A stretch of DNA of 64,000 nt from NCBI GenBank assembly GCA_013298665.1, contig JAAFIK010000008.1:1-64000 (forward strand). Reading direction: 5' to 3'. The translations under genes and the position numbers were made by a program. Within the stretch, counting starts at the first letter, position 1, and each line of letters opens with the position of its first letter. This DNA is from Chitinophagales bacterium (lineage in GTDB: Bacteria; Bacteroidota; Bacteroidia; Chitinophagales; Chitinophagaceae). The notes beneath the pieces are model-generated. The model was not told the DNA's origin. It made no database searches and was given only the letters and a program-made list of their open reading frames with translations. Positions 18,858 to 28,400 of the stretch are shown here, one piece after another.

Positions 18858-21800
18858 ACGCGATAGAGATCATATCAAAGCTAAAAAAACACAAGGTACT
18901 GCCGGTATGGGACGGAGAACAACTGAAACTAACCGGTGAAATCAAATCTCTGCCTGCTGAAGTATTGCAGGATGTGAAGACCTGTAAAGTGGATATCATT
19001 GCCTTTCTGGCTGAAAATGCCCAGAAGATAAACAATGCACCCATTCCGCGTGTGCCGGAGGCTATGCATTATCCGCTGACCAATGCACAGAAAAGGATAT
19101 GGGTATTGAGCCAGTTTGAAGGAGGGAATATGGCTTATAATATTACCGATTCGCTCTACCTGAACGGCACTTTGCATTTTTCCCTTTTTGAGCAGGCATT
19201 CCTGACTGTCATTCAGCGGCATGAAAGCCTCCGTACTGTTTTTCAGGAAGTGGATGGTGAGCCGGTACAGATTATCCGGCAGGAAGTCGATTTTAAAATC
19301 AGTTATGAAGACATTACCGGAAGCGAACCTGACACCCGCCGGTACCTTAAAGAGCAGGTAAGGGAAGCACATTCCTGGTCATTCAATCTTGAAAATGGTC
19401 CTTTAACCAAAGTCAGGATGATCCGGTTTTCTGCAACCGAACACGCGATGATATTTGCAATGCACCACATCATCAGTGATGGCTGGTCGATAGGTGTATT
19501 ATTGATGGAAGTAATGGGTATTTATAAAGCACTCTGTCTTAAAAGCGATTATCAGTCCTCACCATTACCTATACAGTACAAAGATTATGCTGCCTGGCTC
19601 AATGCGAGGCTTGCTGATGAAAAGGGAAGCATGGCTGCGAAATTCTGGCAGGATCAGCACTTTGACGAAGTAGAACCGCTCCTGCTCCCGCTTGATTATA
19701 CACGCCCGCAGATCAATCGTTTTGAAGGTGCCCAGTTAAAGTACTATTGGGATAAGGCATTGTATGACCGCATCATTACCTTCGCAAAACAGCAGAATAC
19801 GACTTTATTCAATTTTTTCCGGGCAACGGTAAGTATACTCCTGCACAAATATTCCAACCAGGACGATATTGTTATCGGTACGCCTGTTGCAGCCAGAAAC
19901 CACTTTGATCTTGAAAACCAGATTGGTTTGTATGTTAATACCATTCCGCTCCGGTCTTCTCTAACTGCGGATGTAAAGTTTGCCGATTACCTAAAAGGCA
20001 TCTCACTCAATTCGCTCCGGTCATTTGAATACCAGGATTTTCCGCTGGATAATATTATCGCCATTGCCGGCGTAAAACGGGATACCGCACGTAACCCGCT
20101 TTTTGATGTGATGATTGTATTGCAAAATACTGCAATCGGTGATGGTTCGATAGAAGTGTATCAGCAACATGGTTTTACCATGGACAGGCTGGATAAATAT
20201 ATTTACGCCGCATCGCGCACGGAACAGACAGATGTATCGGCTAAGTTTGACCTGATGTTTAACTTTGCGACAGAACCTGTGCAGCAGCATTTCCTGGAAA
20301 TCGAGTACCGTACCAAATTATTTAAAAAGTCTTCGATACAACAGGTCTATCAATCTTACCTGCACGTTTTGCAGCAGGTGCTGGACAATGCAGATATACC
20401 TGTATCTGCGATTGAGCTTACTGATGTCAATGAAAGGAATAAAATCCTTTATGAGTTTAACAAGCCCATTACCGATTTTTCTGAGCGGAGTATGCAGGAA
20501 TTGTTTACCGGTGTTTTTGACAGGCAGCCTGATGCCCTTGCCCTGGTAACCGGTGAAGCGCAATTTACTTATGCAGCGGTAAAAGCAAAGGCCCTTGGCA
20601 CTGCGGCGTATCTTACGCGATTGCTTAAAGGGGAGCAACAGCCAAAAGTGGGTATGCTGCTCCAGCGCAACGAAAATATACTTTTCAGCATACTGGGTAT
20701 TTTATATGCTAAGGCTGCATACGTACCCGTTGATATCAAGTATCCCGAAAACCGTGTGGCTTATATCATCGGCGATGCCTCACCACAAGTGCTGCTGGTT
20801 GATGAAAAGGGTAAAGCACTTGTTCCGGAAGACTATCAGGGTCAGGTTGTGCTGGTGAGTGAGATACCGTCTTCTGATGAAGAACCCCAAGCCTCACCCG
20901 ACTTATACGACCAGGTGGCATACCTTATTTATACGTCAGGCTCAACGGGTATTCCCAAAGGTGTAGAGATCACACACAAGAATGCAGTGGCCTTCTTAAA
21001 ATGGGCAGACCAGGAGTTTGCAGATACCCCTTACCGCGTACTATATTCACCAACGTCATATTGTTTTGATCTTTCGGTATTTGAATATTTTATTCCTTTG
21101 ATCCAGGGCAAAACATTGCGGATACTGGAGAGTGCTGCTTCCATTTCAGATTATCTGTCTGTTGACCGGAATATCCTCATCAATACGGTACCTTCTGTTG
21201 TGCGTAACCTCATCGATGAGGGTGTTGACTGGACAAATGTTGTGGCGTTGAATATGGCCGGAGAGCCGGTACCAAAAATATTCAAAAAGCAACTGGATCA
21301 CCGCAGGATAGAAATACGCAACCTGTATGGTCCTTCTGAAGACACCACCTATAGTACATTTTACCGTTTCCGTGATGATGGTACGGATAATATACCGATT
21401 GGTGTTCCGGTAGGGTTCACACAAATGTATATTCTCGACAAAGGAAAAAATATTCTTCCTGTTGGCGTGGAAGGGGAGATTTATCTTTCGGGTCATTCCG
21501 TGGCCAGGGGGTACCTCAACAAACCCGAACTCACTGCGGAAAGATTTACCGATAATCCTTTCCTCCCCGGTTACCGGATGTACCGTACGGGAGACGTGGG
21601 TAAATGGTTGCCTGACGGGCAGGCGGAATATGCCGGCAGAATCGATGATCAGGTAAAGGTGAGGGGCTATCGTATTGAATTGGGTGAGATTCAGTTTATG
21701 ATAGAACAGATTGAGGGTATTGACCAGGCGGTGGTTGTCGTAAAAGAAATTAATGGTGATCAGTATCTGGTGGCTTACTGGCAAACGACATCCGGGATTG

Positions 21801-24800
21801 ATGAGCATATGGTTAAGCAGGTACTCCGTCAGAAACTCCCCGAATTTATGGTGCCGTCTTACTGCGTAGCACTTGAACGCATACCCCTTAACAGTAATGG
21901 TAAGGTAGATAAAAGTCAGTTGCCGTCACCTGTATTTGTACAGAAGACAGAAAAAATACTGCCCAAAACACCGAATCAGGAGACCCTGCTGCGGCTTTGG
22001 GAGGAAACCCTGCAGGTACATGATTTTGGTATTGCTGACAACTTCTTCGATCTTGGCGGGCATAGCCTGAAAGCTACCCGCCTGAAGGCACTGATCGCCC
22101 GCCATATGGGTAAGGCGCTCACCCTTAATGATATCTTTCAGCATCCCACGATAGAATTACAGGCTGCCCTGCTCGATACCAGGGGCAGGATGGTTGAGCA
22201 ACAGATTGAGAAATCAGTTGCCCGCAGTCATTATCCTTTATCGCTTTCCCAGGAACGGTTATGGGTACTCACCCGGTTCGAGGATGCTTCCAAAGCCTAC
22301 CATATGCCTGCGGCCTTTCACGTAAGCGGCGCACTTGATGTTGCGGTACTTGAAAAAGCGCTTATGCTGGTGATAGCCCGGCACGAAATTCTGCGCACTG
22401 TTTTCCGGGAGGTTGACGGGATTCCGGTACAGGTAGTGCTGGAACCAGAGGAGCTGAATTTTTCTGCTGAGGTGGTTACAACGCAGAAAACCGGCGACGA
22501 ACTCATCGGGTTACTTGCTGAAAAATGGGTACTGCCATTTGATCTTTCGCGAGGACCACTGCTGAAAACTTTTGTCATCCGCCATCCGCATGGCCAGATC
22601 CTTTCATTCAATATGCACCACATCATCAGCGATGGCTGGTCAATCGGCGTTCTGTTCAAAGATGTGGTCAGGGCTTATGCTATGGTGCGGAATAACAATG
22701 GCAAAGCGCTTCCTGTACTGGAACTTCAGTTTAAAGACTTTGCCCTTTGGCAACGCTCGACTCTTACGGATAGCCTGCTGGCTGAGCAATTGGCTTACTG
22801 GAAGGATGAGGTATTTACTGATGGTGTACCTCAGCTCGAAATGCCAGCCGATTATCACCGGCCGGAAATAAAAACGTACAACGGGGATGTGTACCGCAAA
22901 ACCTTTTCCCGTACAGTACTTAATGGATTGGTGAAACTGGCTCACGAGTCCGGAGCGAGTTTATTTATGACGATTCTTGCGTCCGTCAATATCTTGCTTA
23001 AGAAATACGCCAACCAGGATGATATTGTCATCGGCACACCAGTTGCGGGGCGGGACAATCTGCAACTCCAGCACCAGATCGGTTTTTATGTCAATACACT
23101 GGCATTACGTACGAAATTGTCGGGTAAGCAGTCTTTTAACCAGTTGCTGCAGCAACAGCGCCAACAGTTTCTCCGCTCTTTTGAGTACCAGCATTTTCCG
23201 TTTGAAATGCTGGTGGAATCGCTTAACCTGAAGCGCGATCTGTCACGTTCACCGATATTTGATGTGATGGTGGTTTTGCAGAATATGGAAGGGTTGGGTA
23301 CCGACGACCTGAAACACCTTGATGCCGATATTACATTGGAGCAGGTAGAAGCCACATCCGGAATTACCAAATACGACCTTACATTTTCCTTCGCGCAATC
23401 TGACGATGCCCTGCAAATGGAGCTGGAGTATAATACAGATCTTTATGCGGGGGAAACCATCAGCCGTCTTGCTGAACACCTGGGTAAAGTTTTTCAGGCA
23501 GTTCTTGCGCATCCGGATACGGCCATTGAAGACATTCCTTTGCTGTCGCCTGCCGAGCTTGCTGTTATCGGTTCAAAAGCCGACCAGACAAGTGTTGGGT
23601 ATAATCGCGAGGAAACCATACTCTCTCTTTTCCGCGAGGCCGTGGAAGCTTATCCTGCAAATATAGCGGTACGGACCACTAACGGAGAACTGACCTACAG
23701 CGAGCTGGATATGAAAAGCGGACAACTTGCTTTTCAACTCAAAAAGGCCTATACGATTGAAAAAGATGACCTGATCATCCTGCATAACAACCGTAGTGAA
23801 TGGATGATTATTTCTATTCTTGCGGTACTGAAGCTTGGGGCTGCGTATGTTCCGGTTGATCCGGAATATCCCGAAGACCGGATTGATTATATGCTGAAAG
23901 ACAGCGGTGCTTCTGTGGTCATTTATGATACGCCTTTATCTGCAACAGTCATGCAGGGAAACCCTGCTGCTTATGTGGATATCACAACCCTGCAGTTATC
24001 CGGTGAAACATATGAGGCATGGGTAACACCCGAGAATCTGGCCTATGTGATTTACACATCCGGTACTACAGGCAAACCCAAAGGTGTTTTGATAGAACAC
24101 CGGAATCTTACGAGGCTGCTGTTTAATGAGAATGATCTTTTTGACTTTAATGAAAGAGACAAGTGGTCACTTTTTCATTCCTACTGCTTTGATTTTTCGG
24201 TATGGGAAATGTATGGCGCATTGCTGAAAGGAGGAACTGTGGTGATGGTGCCGAAATCTGTGGCGCAGGACAGTACTGCATTTTTCGATTTCCTGCTTAA
24301 AGAGAAGGTTACTGTACTCAACCAGACACCAACGGCGTTCCGTAGTCTTCTTCAGCTCAATCAGCATCGGTTGTCTGAAAAGCCTGACGCACTTCGCTAC
24401 CTTATATTTGGCGGGGAAGCACTGGCGCCAGGATTGCTTGCGCCATGGCACCAGGCATTGCCCACCTGTAAAATCATTAATATGTATGGTATAACGGAAA
24501 CCACCGTACACGTTACTTATAAAGAGATCACCGGAAAAGAAATTGAAGCCAACAAGAGTAATATCGGTATTCCTATACCTACACTCAGTTGTTATGTGCT
24601 TGACAGGGATCTGCGGCAGGTACCCTATGGCGTTATCGGGGAGTTGTGTGTGGGTGGTGCCGGCGTGGCAAGAGGTTATCACAACAAACCAGAGTTGACT
24701 GCTGAAAAATTTGTGGATAACCCCTTTACTGCCGGGGGTAAAATGTACCGGTCGGGAGACTTTGCACGCATACTTCCCGATGGTGATCTTGAGTACATTG

Positions 24801-25411
24801 GCCGTAAAGACGACCAGGTTAAAATAAGGGGTCATCGTATTGAAACCGGGGAGATCGAGGCCGCGATCAACAGTCTGCCACAGGTAAAAGACGCAGTGGT
24901 CATCACACATAAAAATAAGAATGACGAGTACGAACTTGTAGCCTATTATATTGCAGAAGGTGACGGCCAGTTTAATCCCGGTGAGGTTCTTCGTGCTAAA
25001 CTTCCCTCGTATATGGTTCCCGGATACCTGGTGGCACTGGAAAAATTTCCATTGACTTCCAATGGTAAACTGGATAAAAATGCCCTTCCCCTTCCCCAGG
25101 ATGTTGCCGGTGGTTTTGCCGAGTATGTGCCTCCGAGGAATGAAATTGATGAAAGAATTATTGTCATCTGGCAGGATATTCTTGAACGGGAGAAGATTGG
25201 TATCCGGGATAATTTTTTTGATATGGGCGGACACAGTCTTAAAGCAACGAGGGTAATTTCAAAAATACAGGAAGCATACGGCGTTAAGGTAGATTTAAAA
25301 AACCTGTTCATCGACCCCACAGTAGAGCATTTGTCGGATTATGTAGAAACATTGGTATGGATGGAGTCACAAAGCAAAAATGCTGGTGTGGAAGAGGAGC
25401 TTATATTATAA
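18854..25411 (+). CDS. Non-ribosomal peptide synthetase: TubC-like docking - C - A(Ala-like code) - T - C - A(Thr code) - T
   Basis: Two HHIISDGWS C motifs, two A domains (YLIYTSGSTGIPKG; YVIYTSGTTGKPKG), two DNFFDxGGHSLKATR T sites. Hand-aligned specificity codes: A1 DLFNNALTY(K), A2 DFWNIGMVH(K). Confidence 0.93.
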   Translation: MNAIEIISKLKKHKVLPVWDGEQLKLTGEIKSLPAEVLQDVKTCKVDIIAFLAENAQKINNAPIPRVPEAMHYPLTNAQKRIWVLSQFEGGNMAYNITDSLYLNGTLHFSLFEQAFLTVIQRHESLRTVFQEVDGEPVQIIRQEVDFKISYEDITGSEPDTRRYLKEQVREAHSWSFNLENGPLTKVRMIRFSATEHAMIFAMHHIISDGWSIGVLLMEVMGIYKALCLKSDYQSSPLPIQYKDYAAWLNARLADEKGSMAAKFWQDQHFDEVEPLLLPLDYTRPQINRFEGAQLKYYWDKALYDRIITFAKQQNTTLFNFFRATVSILLHKYSNQDDIVIGTPVAARNHFDLENQIGLYVNTIPLRSSLTADVKFADYLKGISLNSLRSFEYQDFPLDNIIAIAGVKRDTARNPLFDVMIVLQNTAIGDGSIEVYQQHGFTMDRLDKYIYAASRTEQTDVSAKFDLMFNFATEPVQQHFLEIEYRTKLFKKSSIQQVYQSYLHVLQQVLDNADIPVSAIELTDVNERNKILYEFNKPITDFSERSMQELFTGVFDRQPDALALVTGEAQFTYAAVKAKALGTAAYLTRLLKGEQQPKVGMLLQRNENILFSILGILYAKAAYVPVDIKYPENRVAYIIGDASPQVLLVDEKGKALVPEDYQGQVVLVSEIPSSDEEPQASPDLYDQVAYLIYTSGSTGIPKGVEITHKNAVAFLKWADQEFADTPYRVLYSPTSYCFDLSVFEYFIPLIQGKTLRILESAASISDYLSVDRNILINTVPSVVRNLIDEGVDWTNVVALNMAGEPVPKIFKKQLDHRRIEIRNLYGPSEDTTYSTFYRFRDDGTDNIPIGVPVGFTQMYILDKGKNILPVGVEGEIYLSGHSVARGYLNKPELTAERFTDNPFLPGYRMYRTGDVGKWLPDGQAEYAGRIDDQVKVRGYRIELGEIQFMIEQIEGIDQAVVVVKEINGDQYLVAYWQTTSGIDEHMVKQVLRQKLPEFMVPSYCVALERIPLNSNGKVDKSQLPSPVFVQKTEKILPKTPNQETLLRLWEETLQVHDFGIADNFFDLGGHSLKATRLKALIARHMGKALTLNDIFQHPTIELQAALLDTRGRMVEQQIEKSVARSHYPLSLSQERLWVLTRFEDASKAYHMPAAFHVSGALDVAVLEKALMLVIARHEILRTVFREVDGIPVQVVLEPEELNFSAEVVTTQKTGDELIGLLAEKWVLPFDLSRGPLLKTFVIRHPHGQILSFNMHHIISDGWSIGVLFKDVVRAYAMVRNNNGKALPVLELQFKDFALWQRSTLTDSLLAEQLAYWKDEVFTDGVPQLEMPADYHRPEIKTYNGDVYRKTFSRTVLNGLVKLAHESGASLFMTILASVNILLKKYANQDDIVIGTPVAGRDNLQLQHQIGFYVNTLALRTKLSGKQSFNQLLQQQRQQFLRSFEYQHFPFEMLVESLNLKRDLSRSPIFDVMVVLQNMEGLGTDDLKHLDADITLEQVEATSGITKYDLTFSFAQSDDALQMELEYNTDLYAGETISRLAEHLGKVFQAVLAHPDTAIEDIPLLSPAELAVIGSKADQTSVGYNREETILSLFREAVEAYPANIAVRTTNGELTYSELDMKSGQLAFQLKKAYTIEKDDLIILHNNRSEWMIISILAVLKLGAAYVPVDPEYPEDRIDYMLKDSGASVVIYDTPLSATVMQGNPAAYVDITTLQLSGETYEAWVTPENLAYVIYTSGTTGKPKGVLIEHRNLTRLLFNENDLFDFNERDKWSLFHSYCFDFSVWEMYGALLKGGTVVMVPKSVAQDSTAFFDFLLKEKVTVLNQTPTAFRSLLQLNQHRLSEKPDALRYLIFGGEALAPGLLAPWHQALPTCKIINMYGITETTVHVTYKEITGKEIEANKSNIGIPIPTLSCYVLDRDLRQVPYGVIGELCVGGAGVARGYHNKPELTAEKFVDNPFTAGGKMYRSGDFARILPDGDLEYIGRKDDQVKIRGHRIETGEIEAAINSLPQVKDAVVITHKNKNDEYELVAYYIAEGDGQFNPGEVLRAKLPSYMVPGYLVALEKFPLTSNGKLDKNALPLPQDVAGGFAEYVPPRNEIDERIIVIWQDILEREKIGIRDNFFDMGGHSLKATRVISKIQEAYGVKVDLKNLFIDPTVEHLSDYVETLVWMESQSKNAGVEEELIL

Positions 25412-25429
25412 CTTTAAAATTTGTTAATT

Positions 25430-28400
25430 ATGATAAAAGTATTAACAGAACTGAAATCCAAAGGGGTGTTTTTATCCCTGGACGCAACTGGTGAAAATCT
25501 CAGTATTAAAGGCAAGATCGGTAACTTGTCTGACGAGGACAAGGACGGACTGCGCCAGCAGAAGAATGAGATCATAGATTTCTTAAAAAATCAGGAGCAG
25601 GGCAGCCAGATTATTCCGGTAGGATTGGTGAAGGGTGATGTGCTTGATCTTGCACCCAACCAGAAGAGTATATGGGTATATGAAAAAATTGAAGGCAGCA
25701 GCACAGCATACACCATACCGGGTATCTACAGTTTTGAAATGCCATCGCTGGATGACAATAAGTTTTTTAAGTCTATTCAGCAGCTTGCTGAGCAGAATGA
25801 CGTGCTTCGTACGGTATTCATTGAGGAAAATGACAATCCACAGCAACGCATACTGCCTTCACTGAATGTTATCGACCACGTTCAGATCATGGATGTTCAG
25901 CAGGAAAAGGATCCGCAAGCCAGTGTTAAGTCAATCATTGACGAGCATTTCAACAGACCTTTCAACATTTCTGAAAAACCGCTTTGGGAGATCATACTTT
26001 TCCGGTTGCCGGAAAACCAGTACCAGTTTTTCCTGAAAGTGCACCACCTGATTGCTGACGGTGAATCGCTTAACCTGATCATCAAACGGGCGCTCCAGAT
26101 TTATTCTGTAAGTGAGGATATCCCCATGCAGCATGAAAAATCGCTGCAATACAAGGATTATGTTTTCTGGATCAACGACAGGCAGAACTTTAAATCATCT
26201 GCGGCGTTCTGGACAAAAGAACTCGGCGGTTACGAAGATGATTTCCGGTTGCCAGCAGATTTTACGGATGCAGGAGAGCGTAGTTTTACGGGTAAAGAAT
26301 GGCATTATGTATTTGACCGCGCTGTATCTGACAGTGCTTACGCATATGCGCAGTCAAAGAAACTGAGTATCGCTTCTGTGCTGACGGGCGCCGCCGCGAT
26401 TGTATTGAGTAAACGTTCGCGTAAGGACGACCTGGTTATCGGTATGCCGTCTGTTGGCCGCAATCAATACCAGTTGTGGAATACCATTGGTAATTTTGTA
26501 AACACCCTTCCATTACGGATACCGGTTGATTACAGTCTGACAAGTGCTGCCTTCCTCACCGGTATCCAGCAAAAATACCATGGCGCATTAGATAACCAGC
26601 TGTATCCCTTCAGCTATATGCTTGAAGATATCGGCTACCAGTATAAGGAGGATGAATTTCCACTGTTCAATATCATGATTTCGATTCCGAATAATCAGAA
26701 GATTGAATCATTTGATCAACAGGTAAAAACAAACAACAGGAATAGTCTCTATGATATTACATTCACCTTTATAGAGGCCAAAGGTGACGTACAACTGATT
26801 ACTGAGTATAATGCCGCACGGTTTGCTGAAAGTACTGTCCGGCAAATGGCTCTGGAGGTTGAGTTTGCGCTCAAGGGTTTGGTGAATGAAGCCAGTCCGG
26901 CACTGGCATCTGTTTCATTGATTACACCGGAAGCAGAACACCATATACTTACAGAACAATGCCGTAGTGGCAAACCCGTTGCCGTGACATACCATTCAGT
27001 AACCGAAATTTTACGGGAGCAGGCCGGGAAACATCCCGATAAAACGGCAACGGTATTTAACGATAATGTTGCAGCAGCTACCTATGCTGAAATCTGGAAT
27101 GCATCATCAGCGCTTGCAAACCATATGGCAGACCGTGGCGTGAAAAAAGGAGATCGTGTAACAGTCATCCTGCCCAAAACGATCAGTCAGCTTACGGCCA
27201 TGTGGGCGAGCTGGATGATCGGGGCAATTTACATACCCATTGATACCGACTACCCGCAGGACAGGATTGATACCATTATTGCTGATGCTGAGCCTGTCCT
27301 GGTGATTGACCGCGATTTTATGAAAACCTATGCGGAGCGGGAACAGCAGGTTCCGGCAGGTCTTGCGGATGCACAATCATTATCACCCGGTGATATTGCT
27401 TATATACTTTATACATCGGGTAGTACAGGTAAGCCCAAGGGTGTTGTTGTTTCTCACGGTAACCTGGTTAACAAAATGTGTGAGGAAATCCAGACACTTT
27501 CGCTCGATGAACACACCACAACGATAACAATTACCAACCTGGTGTTTGATGTGTCGTTGCTTGAAACAGTTCTGCCATTGTGCTGCGGTGGCAAAGTGAT
27601 GATTGCCGATGAATTTATCACCACCGACATCAGTACCCTGGTAGCATATATTGTGCAGCATGGCGTAACCATACTTCAGGGAACACCCACTTATTTCTCA
27701 CTCTTCATGGAAGAGATCAGGCGTTTTTATAACAAGGGTATTAACGAAACGGTGAAGCATGTTTGTATTGGTGGTGAATCGCTCAATAAGGCGCTGGCCG
27801 ACCGGTTTGCAGAGTTCCTGCCCGGTATATCGCTGAATAACCACTACGGACCAACTGAGATCACTATTGATGCGATTACCAATCCGGGTGTTAAACTTTT
27901 TGACAGTAATATCATCGGTATGCCCATTGGCAATACCGAGGCTTATGTACTGGATGGTCAGGGTAACCTGCTTCCTGAAAATGTTGCCGGAGAACTGGTG
28001 ATTGCAGGCCCGTCTGTAACACAGGGGTACTGGAATGATCCTGAACTGACGGCGCAGAAGTTCAGGTCCATCCGTTATACTTCCGGCAGGGCTTATTTTA
28101 CCGGTGATCTCGCTAAGCGTATGCCCAACGGTAATATTGAATTCATCGGCCGGAAGGACAAGCAGGTAAAAATCAGGGGCTATCGTGTAGAGCTGGATGA
28201 AATCAATAATAATGTTTTACAGGTGGGTGGTATTGTGAGTGCACATACCGGTGTGTATAATAATCTCCTCGTATGCTGGGTAGTTTCCAATGGTGCCACC
28301 GAGGACGATATTATTGGCTACCTGACCACCAAGCTGCCGACCTACATGCTGCCTACAGCTATCGAATTTATGGATACGATGCCGGTAACGGCAAATGGTA

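Noticed and set aside
24167-25234. 355-aa antisense ORF inside the second A/T domains
   Set aside because: Shadow of a strongly coding NRPS gene; no motif of its own. The same applies to 21146..21808 (-), 31164..31958 (-) and 34079..35134 (-).
25421-25429. TTG start at 25421 for the second NRPS
   Set aside because: ATG at 25430 (MIKVLTELKSKGVFLSLD) gives a standard TubC-like docking N-terminus.
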